Source of the DNA: RBG-16-66-20 sp035499575
Lineage (GTDB): Bacteria > Pseudomonadota > Gammaproteobacteria > Burkholderiales > SG8-39
Assembly: GCA_035499575.1 (NCBI GenBank)
Contig: DATJYN010000169.1
Span: 1 to 11,066 of the forward strand
Length of the DNA stretch: 11,066 nt
Reading direction: 5' to 3'
This document shows, piece after piece, positions 6,997-11,066 of the stretch (position 1 is the first letter of the stretch; every line of letters begins with the position of its first letter). A program made the position numbers and the translations under genes. The notes beneath the pieces are model-generated. The model was not told the origin of the DNA, ran no database searches, and worked only from the letters and a program-made list of their open reading frames with translations.

Positions 6997-7003
6997 TGAG
7001 CAC

Positions 7004-8017
7004 ATGAGGAAGATCATCGGGGTGGCTTTGCTGGCCTTTGTTTCCCTGGGCCATGCGCAGATCGAGAAGCGCGACGTGCACATCGCGGTAGGCGGAAAGG
7101 TCGCGCTCTACTACCTGCCGCTGACCATCACTGAACGACTGGGCTATTTCAAGGATGAAGGCCTGAACGTGCGCATCAGCGACTTTGCGGGCGGCACCCG
7201 GTCGCTCGAAGCGGTCGTGGGCGGCAGCGCCGACGTGGTGTCGGGCTCCTACGAGCACACCATCAACATGCAATCGAAGAAGATCTTCTTCCAGGGTTTC
7301 GTGCTGGCCGGAGCGGCGCCGCAGATCACCGTCGCCATTTCCAGCAAACTCGCCGGAAAATACAAGTCGCCGAAGGACCTCAAGGGACTCAAGGTCGGCG
7401 TCAGTGCGCCGGGCTCCAGTACCAACATGGTCGTGAATTACCTGATCTCCAAGGGGGGCCTGAAGCCCTCCGATGTATCGATTATCGGCATCGGCGCAGG
7501 CGCCAACGTCATCGCCGCGGTGGACCAGGGCCGGGTGGACGTCATCTCGCAGACGGATCCGGCAGTGACGATCCTCGAGAAGGAGGGCAAGGTCAAGGTA
7601 ATCGCCGAGACGCGCACGCCGGAAGGCACCGAGAAGCTTTTCGGCGGCCCGATGCCGGCGGCGAGCCTGTACGCGCCGATCGCGTTCATCCGCAATAACC
7701 CGAATACCGTGCAGGCGCTGACCAACGCCATGGTGCGCGCGCTCATCTGGATGCAGGACGCCTCGCCGCAGCAGATCCTGGCCACCGTGCCGGAGGAATA
7801 CACCCTCGGCAACAAGGCGATGTACCTGTTCGCGTACAACAATGTGAAGACTGCTTATTCGAAGGACGGCCTGTTCAGCGAAGCGGGCGCGAAGACCACG
7901 CTTAAAACGCTGTCGACCTTCAATCCTGCGATCAAGCCCGCAGAGATCAAATTGTCCGAGACCTACACCAACGAGTTTGTGAAGAAGGCGCTCGCCAAGT
8001 ACGGCAAGAAGAAGTAA
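7004..8017 (+). CDS. ABC transporter periplasmic substrate-binding protein, NitT/TauT (NMT1-like) type
   Basis: 337 residues, secreted. The signal peptide is clear: MRKIIGVALLAFVSLGHA, with likely signal peptidase I cleavage after Ala18. The mature part has the layout of the NMT1/SsuA/TauA group: an early strand (VHIAVGGKVALYYLPLTITERLGYFKDEGLNVRISDFAGG), then the recurrent SLEAVVGGSADV segment, LKGLKVGVSAPGSST, and a hinge-proximal GRVDVISQTDPAVTILEKEGKV. Such proteins capture small organic or sulfur/nitrogen compounds, pyrimidine precursors, nitrate or aromatic acids; the ligand cannot be predicted here. The ATPase begins 6 bases after the stop and the permease overlaps that, forming a complete importer. 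The open frame extends upstream into recR, but that part is a shadow: the strong ribosome binding site and signal peptide both fix ATG 7004. Confidence 0.9.
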   Translation: MRKIIGVALLAFVSLGHAQIEKRDVHIAVGGKVALYYLPLTITERLGYFKDEGLNVRISDFAGGTRSLEAVVGGSADVVSGSYEHTINMQSKKIFFQGFVLAGAAPQITVAISSKLAGKYKSPKDLKGLKVGVSAPGSSTNMVVNYLISKGGLKPSDVSIIGIGAGANVIAAVDQGRVDVISQTDPAVTILEKEGKVKVIAETRTPEGTEKLFGGPMPAASLYAPIAFIRNNPNTVQALTNAMVRALIWMQDASPQQILATVPEEYTLGNKAMYLFAYNNVKTAYSKDGLFSEAGAKTTLKTLSTFNPAIKPAEIKLSETYTNEFVKKALAKYGKKK

Positions 8018-8023
8018 CGCGGC

Positions 8024-8827
8024 ATGCAGGCGCCGGCGCTTGCGCTGGAGAACATTTCCGTCACCTTCGTCTCCGAAGGAGCGGCGCGCTATACGGCGAT
8101 CCGCGACGCGACGCTCGCGGTGCGCCCCGGCGAGTTCGTCTCGGTCGTCGGGCCAACCGGCTGCGGCAAGTCCACGCTGCTCAACGTCGCCGCCGGGTTG
8201 CTGGCGCCATCGAAGGGTTCGGTGCGCATCGGCGGCGAACCGCTAGCGGGGCTGAACCGCCGGGCTGGATACCTGTTCCAGAACGACGCGCTGCTGCCCT
8301 GGCGTACGGCGCTCGACAACGTAACGGCGGGCCTCGAATTCCGCGGCGTTTCCCGGGACGAGACGCTCGCGCGGGGCGAAAGCTGGCTGGCGCGCGTAGG
8401 CCTGCGCGGCCATGGCCACCGTTACCCGCATCAGTTGTCGGGCGGCATGCGAAAGCGCGTTGCGCTGGCGCAGACGCTGATTCTCGACCCGCAGATCATT
8501 CTGATGGATGAACCGTTCTCCGCGCTCGACATACAGACCCGGCAGCTGATGGAGAACGAACTGCTGGAACTCTGGTCCACCGACCGCAAGTCGGTGGTGT
8601 TCATCACGCACGATCTGGAAGAGGCGATCTCGCTCTCGGACCGGGTGGTGGTGCTTTCGGCCGGCCCCGAATCGCGGCCGATGGGGGAATTCGAGATCGA
8701 CCTGCCGCGGCCGCGCGACGTCGCCGAGATCCGCATGACGCCGCGTTTCATCGAACTGCATACGCGCATCTGGCAGACGATGAAGGAAGAGGTGCTTAAG
8801 GGCTATGAGCAACAGAAAAACCAGTAA
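8024..8827 (+). CDS. ABC transporter ATP-binding protein, NitT/TauT (SsuB/TauB-like) type
   Basis: 267 residues; the cytoplasmic ATPase that powers the importer encoded by its neighbours. All motifs are intact: Walker A GPTGCGKST (43-51), Q-loop Gln86 in LFQNDALLPW, signature LSGGM (138-142) with RKRVALAQTL, Walker B ILMDEP (159-164), D-loop SALD (166-169), and switch His196 in FITHDLEEAISLSDRV. The Q-loop context and spacing fit the SsuB/TauB/NrtD group. It starts 6 bases after the binding-protein stop and overlaps the permease start by 23 bases, a sign of translational coupling. ATG 8024 has only a weak purine-rich binding site. Confidence 0.95.
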   Translation: MQAPALALENISVTFVSEGAARYTAIRDATLAVRPGEFVSVVGPTGCGKSTLLNVAAGLLAPSKGSVRIGGEPLAGLNRRAGYLFQNDALLPWRTALDNVTAGLEFRGVSRDETLARGESWLARVGLRGHGHRYPHQLSGGMRKRVALAQTLILDPQIILMDEPFSALDIQTRQLMENELLELWSTDRKSVVFITHDLEEAISLSDRVVVLSAGPESRPMGEFEIDLPRPRDVAEIRMTPRFIELHTRIWQTMKEEVLKGYEQQKNQ

Positions 8828-9623
8828 GGCGCTGCGCTTCTGGCAGCTGCTGATGCTGGCAGCGCTGTTCGTCTTCTGGCATGTCGCCACGGACCCGACG
8901 CTGATCCCGCCGCTCTATTTCGACGACCCGAACAAGGCGGCGTTCTTCTTCGGCCGGCCGCTGGAGGTGCTGGATCGCGTCTGGAGCTGGTTTTCGTCGG
9001 GCTCCATCTACAGGCACCTATGGGTGACTTTGGTGGAAACGGTGCTTGCATTTGCCATCGGCACCGCCTCGGGATTGGCCGTCGGCTTGTGGCTTGCGCT
9101 CAGCGCGACGGCAGCGGCATTGTTCGATCCCTATATCAAGGCGTTCAATTCCATGCCGCGCGTGATTCTGGCGCCGATATTCGGCGTCTGGTTCGGCCTC
9201 GGCATGGCCTCGAAGGTCGCGCTTGGTGTGACGCTGGTGTTTTTCATCGTATTCTTCAACGTCTACCAGGGCGTGCGCGAGGTGAGCCACACCGTGCTGG
9301 CCAACGCCCGCATGCTCGGCGCCAATGACCGCCAGTTGCTGCGCCATGTCTACATTCCGAGCGCGATGAGCTGGGTGTTCGCCAGCCTGCACAACTCGGT
9401 CGGGCTGGCTTTTGTCGGCGCGGTGGTAGGCGAGTACCTGGGCTCCTCCGAAGGCGTCGGCTACTTGATCTTGCAGGCCGAAGGCACGTTCGACATCAAC
9501 AGCGTGTTCGCCGGTATTCTGGTGCTGACGGCGTTCGCGCTATTGCTCGACTGGATGGTTACGGCGGTGGAGCGGCGCCTGATGGTCTGGCAACCTCGCA
9601 GTGGCGAAACGGAAAGGATCTGA
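8805..9623 (+). CDS. ABC transporter permease, NitT/TauT (SsuC/TauC-like) type
   Basis: 272 residues; the inner-membrane channel subunit, which probably acts as a homodimer because only one permease gene is present. A first membrane helix lies at about residues 11-27 (FWQLLMLAALFVFWHVA), and further hydrophobic helices run from about residue 73 onward. The cytoplasmic EAA coupling loop is visible as EVSHTVLANARMLGANDRQL followed by LRHVYIPSAM, with the expected A-x3-G and Pro spacing. The late segment VGAVVGEYLGSSEGVGYLI is typical of SsuC/TauC-like permeases. The start lies inside the 3' end of the ATPase gene; an AAGGAAGAGG tract 12 bases upstream may serve as binding site. The next gene starts 2 bases after its stop. 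Confidence 0.93.
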   Translation: MSNRKTSKALRFWQLLMLAALFVFWHVATDPTLIPPLYFDDPNKAAFFFGRPLEVLDRVWSWFSSGSIYRHLWVTLVETVLAFAIGTASGLAVGLWLALSATAAALFDPYIKAFNSMPRVILAPIFGVWFGLGMASKVALGVTLVFFIVFFNVYQGVREVSHTVLANARMLGANDRQLLRHVYIPSAMSWVFASLHNSVGLAFVGAVVGEYLGSSEGVGYLILQAEGTFDINSVFAGILVLTAFALLLDWMVTAVERRLMVWQPRSGETERI

Positions 9624-9625
9624 TC

Positions 9626-10582
9626 GTGACAAGGCTTTGGCTTCTTGTTTTCCTGATTTTTTGCTCCTCGTTGCAAGCGCAGCAATACCCAAGCAAGCCC
9701 GTCAAGGTCATCATTCCGTATCCGCCCGGGTCGACGCCCGATATCGTCGGCAGAACCCTCGCCGGAAAGTTGCAGGAAAGCCTCGGCCAGCCGTTCGTGG
9801 TCGACAACCGCACCGGTGCCGGCGGCAACATCGGTGCCGAGGCGGTAGCCAAGTCGGCGCCCGACGGCTACACGCTGCTGATCGGCATCAACGGGCCCGT
9901 GGCGATCAACAAGTTCCTCTACAAGAACCTTGGCTACGACTCCGACAAGGACCTGATGCCGATATCGCTGCTCGCAGCGACACCGCAGATGCTGGTAGTG
10001 ACGCCTTCGATTGGCGTTTCCGATTTCAAGGGATTCATCGAATACCTGCGCAGGAATCCGGGCAGGCTGTCCTATGGATCCGTCGGCAGCGGCAGTGCTG
10101 CGCACCTCACCATGGAATTGCTGAAAAGTGATGCGAAGGTATTTGCCGTGCACATTCCTTATCGCGGTTTCCCGCCCGCGGTCACCGACATGCTTTCGGG
10201 AAACATTCAGGTGATGTTCGCCATCATCCCGGCTGTGCTGCCGCAGGTGAAGGCCGGCAAGTTGCGCGCGCTAGCGGTGACGGGGCTGAAGCGCAGCGCG
10301 CTCGCACCGGACGTGCCCAGCGTGGCCGAACTCGGCTATCCGCAACTCGAGTCGCTCGCCTGGATCGGCCTGCTGGCGCCGGCCGGCACGCCGGCCGATA
10401 TCGTGGGACGCTTGAATGCGGAAGCGGTGAAGGGGATGAGCGCAACCGACACGCGCGAAACTCTGGGTCGACAAGGCTTTGACGTGGTGGGCAATTCGCC
10501 CGCGGAATTCGCAGCCTGGATCCGTACGGAACAGGCGAAATGGTCCAAAGTCATCAAGGCCAGCGGCGCCACGGCCGACTGA
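9626..10582 (+). CDS. Bug/TctC-family tripartite tricarboxylate transporter receptor
   Basis: 318 residues, periplasmic. Start is GTG, with AAGGA at 9614-9618, 7 bases upstream. A signal peptide MTRLWLLVFLIFCSSLQA precedes QQYPSKPVKVIIPYPPGSTPDIVGR, the Bug-family N-terminus just after cleavage. Further family signatures: VVDNRTGAGGNIGAEAVAKSAPDGYTLL, YGSVGSGSAAHLTMEL, VHIPYRG, DMLSGNIQVMF, GKLRALAVTG, and PSVAELGYP. These proteins bind carboxylates and related small molecules in a cleft closed over two water-bridged carboxyl positions. They normally feed TctA/TctB, but many are orphans. Here no tctA or tctB is in view; the gene instead follows the ABC permease by 2 bases, so it is probably co-transcribed with that importer. 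The ligand is unknown. Confidence 0.95.
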   Translation: MTRLWLLVFLIFCSSLQAQQYPSKPVKVIIPYPPGSTPDIVGRTLAGKLQESLGQPFVVDNRTGAGGNIGAEAVAKSAPDGYTLLIGINGPVAINKFLYKNLGYDSDKDLMPISLLAATPQMLVVTPSIGVSDFKGFIEYLRRNPGRLSYGSVGSGSAAHLTMELLKSDAKVFAVHIPYRGFPPAVTDMLSGNIQVMFAIIPAVLPQVKAGKLRALAVTGLKRSALAPDVPSVAELGYPQLESLAWIGLLAPAGTPADIVGRLNAEAVKGMSATDTRETLGRQGFDVVGNSPAEFAAWIRTEQAKWSKVIKASGATAD

Positions 10583-10605
10583 GGGCTGCTGCTACGCAAG
10601 AAGAC

Positions 10606-10621
10606 TGTCAAATGTTTGACA
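10606..10621. repeat. Inverted repeat TGTCAAA-TG-TTTGACA overlapping the -35 box
   Basis: Two 7-base arms, exact reverse complements, are separated by two bases. The right arm contains the whole -35 hexamer TTGACA of the promoter for tRNA-fMet and the rRNA leader. A protein bound here would block RNA polymerase, so it has the form of an operator. It could also be chance, since the right arm is fixed by the promoter consensus and only the left arm is extra. Confidence 0.55.
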
Positions 10622-10645
10622 CTGGCCGGAAAAACCCTCTATAAT
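10616..10645 (+). promoter_or_regulatory. Consensus sigma70 promoter for tRNA-fMet and probably the rRNA operon
   Basis: TTGACA (10616-10621) and TATAAT (10640-10645) are both perfect matches, with an 18-base spacer. Transcription should begin near 10652, about 9 bases before the tRNA. The region upstream of -35 is not notably A/T-rich, so an UP element is not evident, and the bases after -10 (CTTTGG) are not the GC-rich discriminator typical of the best-studied E. coli rRNA promoters. No terminator is seen between the tRNA and 16S rRNA, so this promoter can drive both. Confidence 0.88.
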
Positions 10646-10660
10646 CTTTGGCTCAACGGA

Positions 10661-10737
10661 CGCGGGGTGGAGCAGTCTGGCAGCTCGTCGGGCTCATAAC
10701 CCGAAGGTCATAGGTTCAAATCCTATCCCCGCAACCA
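10661..10737 (+). tRNA. Initiator tRNA, tRNA-fMet(CAT)
   Basis: 77 bases with the 3' CCA encoded. Acceptor arm CGCGGGG pairs with CCCCGC, leaving C1 opposite A72 unpaired, the hallmark that allows formylation and blocks entry to elongation. The anticodon CAT is at 10695-10697 and its stem carries the three consecutive G-C pairs (GGG/CCC) required for P-site entry. The T-arm has GGTTCAAATCC. It lies 187 bases upstream of 16S rRNA in the same orientation, under a consensus promoter. Confidence 0.97.
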
Positions 10738-10738
10738 G

Positions 10739-10752
10739 GCTTCCCAGGAAGC
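10739..10752 (+). other. Short hairpin directly after the tRNA 3' end
   Basis: GCTTC (10739-10743) pairs with GAAGC (10748-10752) around the loop CCAG. It begins one base after the encoded CCA. There is no T-run after it, so it is unlikely to terminate transcription. It may guide 3' trimming of the tRNA or separation of the tRNA from the rRNA precursor. Confidence 0.4.
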
Positions 10753-10766
10753 GCCGTTGGCAGGTC

Positions 10767-10779
10767 CGCTCTTTAACAA
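10767..10779 (+). promoter_or_regulatory. boxA-type antitermination site in the rRNA leader
   Basis: CGCTCTTTAACAA closely matches the ribosomal boxA consensus TGCTCTTTAACAA. As RNA it binds NusB-NusE to assemble the antitermination complex that keeps polymerase elongating through untranslated rRNA. It lies about 158 bases before 16S rRNA and downstream of tRNA-fMet, as expected if tRNA and rRNA share one leader transcript. Confidence 0.85.
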
Positions 10780-10862
10780 TTCGCAGCCGATAGGTGTGGG
10801 CGCTCGATGCTGAAGGCTTATGCATCTAGTAGCCTGCAACTTATAAGTACACGCAAGCAGTA

Positions 10863-10874
10863 ACAAGCAATACC
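10863..10874 (+). repeat. Direct repeat ACAAGCAATACC, copy 1
   Basis: An exact 12-base direct repeat within the rRNA leader; the second copy is at 10902-10913, a 39-base period. The related string GCAAGCAGTA precedes copy 1 and CAAGCAG follows copy 2. The interval between the copies holds a small hairpin, TACTT-TGAG-AAGTA (10880-10893). Confidence 0.6.
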
Positions 10875-10901
10875 TCGTTTACTTTGAGAAGTAGGTGCAA
10901 G

Positions 10902-10913
10902 ACAAGCAATACC
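10902..10913 (+). repeat. Direct repeat ACAAGCAATACC, copy 2
   Basis: Exact second copy of the leader repeat. It ends 11 bases before the predicted first base of 16S rRNA, so it may lie within the processing region. Confidence 0.6.
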
Positions 10914-10924
10914 AAGCAGAGATT

Positions 10925-11066
10925 AAACTGAAGAGTTTGATCCTGGCTCAGATTGAACGCTGGCGGCATGCCTTACACATGCAAGTCGAGCGGCAGCGCG
11001 GGGGCAACCCTGGCGGCGAGCGGCGAACGGGTGAGTAATACATCGGAACGTGTCCTGTCGTGGGGG
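10925..11066 (+). rRNA. 16S ribosomal RNA, 5' end (cut by the window end)
   Basis: The first ~142 bases of small-subunit rRNA. The universal AGAGTTTGATCCTGGCTCAG primer site starts at 10932, and the predicted 5' end AAACTGAAG aligns with E. coli AAATTGAAG. Further conserved blocks are GAACGCTGGCGGCATGCC, TACACATGCAAGTCGA and GGCGAACGGGTGAGTAATAC. The GGCATGCCTTACACATGC and ACATCGGAACGTGTCC segments resemble betaproteobacterial 16S sequences. The rest of the operon (expected tRNA spacer, 23S, 5S) lies outside the window. Confidence 0.98.

Larger units (their letters stand above)
10738..10924 (+). other. rRNA operon leader between tRNA-fMet and 16S rRNA
   Basis: 187 bases without coding potential. 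It holds a hairpin after the tRNA, boxA, and a 12-base direct repeat. It normally also supplies the 5' half of the RNase III processing stem that pairs with sequence beyond the 3' end of 16S rRNA, which is outside this window. I found no second convincing promoter. Confidence 0.7.

Noticed and set aside
6590..7003. Upstream extension of the substrate-binding protein into recR
   Set aside because: The extension is an out-of-frame reading of recR; a strong ribosome binding site and a signal peptide mark the true start at 7004.
10739..10752. Hairpin after tRNA-fMet as a transcription terminator
   Set aside because: The stem is only five pairs and is followed by GCCGTTGG, not a T-run.

Overview
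The window is a gene-dense, GC-rich chromosomal segment from a Gram-negative bacterium, most likely a betaproteobacterium (Burkholderiales or Nitrosomonadales type). Three things point there: the first ~140 bases of a 16S rRNA gene at the right end (the V1 stretch resembles what I know from betaproteobacteria), a Bug/TctC-type solute receptor, a family strongly expanded in Betaproteobacteria, and the order 4.5S RNA - dnaX - ebfC - recR. Every supported gene lies on the + strand, in the same direction as the rRNA operon.

Layout. (1) 2-2512: the 3' part of an OprD-type outer-membrane porin, then a complete two-repeat transporter of the aspartate:alanine exchanger (AAEx/AspT/YidE/YbjL) family starting at GTG. 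Together they could form an outer-membrane plus inner-membrane uptake pair for a small anionic solute. (2) 2544-4127: a phospholipase D superfamily lipoprotein resembling cardiolipin synthase C, with two intact HKD motifs. (3) 4128-4397: a mostly non-coding gap with one doubtful small ORF, a perfect 14-bp palindrome and an extended -10 promoter. (4) 4398-4493: 4.5S signal recognition particle RNA. (5) 4525-6974: dnaX, ebfC (ybaB) and recR, tightly coupled (4-base overlap, then zero spacing). The DnaX is short, with almost no linker before its tau-type C-terminal domain. (6) 7004-9623: a NitT/TauT-type ABC importer (periplasmic binding protein, ATPase, permease). It is followed after 2 bases by (7) 9626-10582, a Bug/TctC-family receptor that belongs to a different transporter class and has no partner membrane genes in view. 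(8) 10583-11066: a consensus sigma70 promoter whose -35 box lies inside an inverted repeat, an initiator tRNA-fMet, a leader with boxA and a 12-base direct repeat, and the start of 16S rRNA.

The genes fall into three functional groups: solute uptake and envelope (porin, AAEx carrier, PLD lipoprotein, ABC importer, Bug receptor), replication and repair (dnaX, ebfC, recR), and the protein-synthesis and export machinery (4.5S RNA, tRNA-fMet, 16S rRNA). I see no phage, insertion sequence, CRISPR array or defence system. I do not think the window contains a new biological system. The points most worth checking are the initiator tRNA in the rRNA leader, the inverted repeat on its promoter, the compact DnaX, and the mixed ABC-plus-Bug operon.
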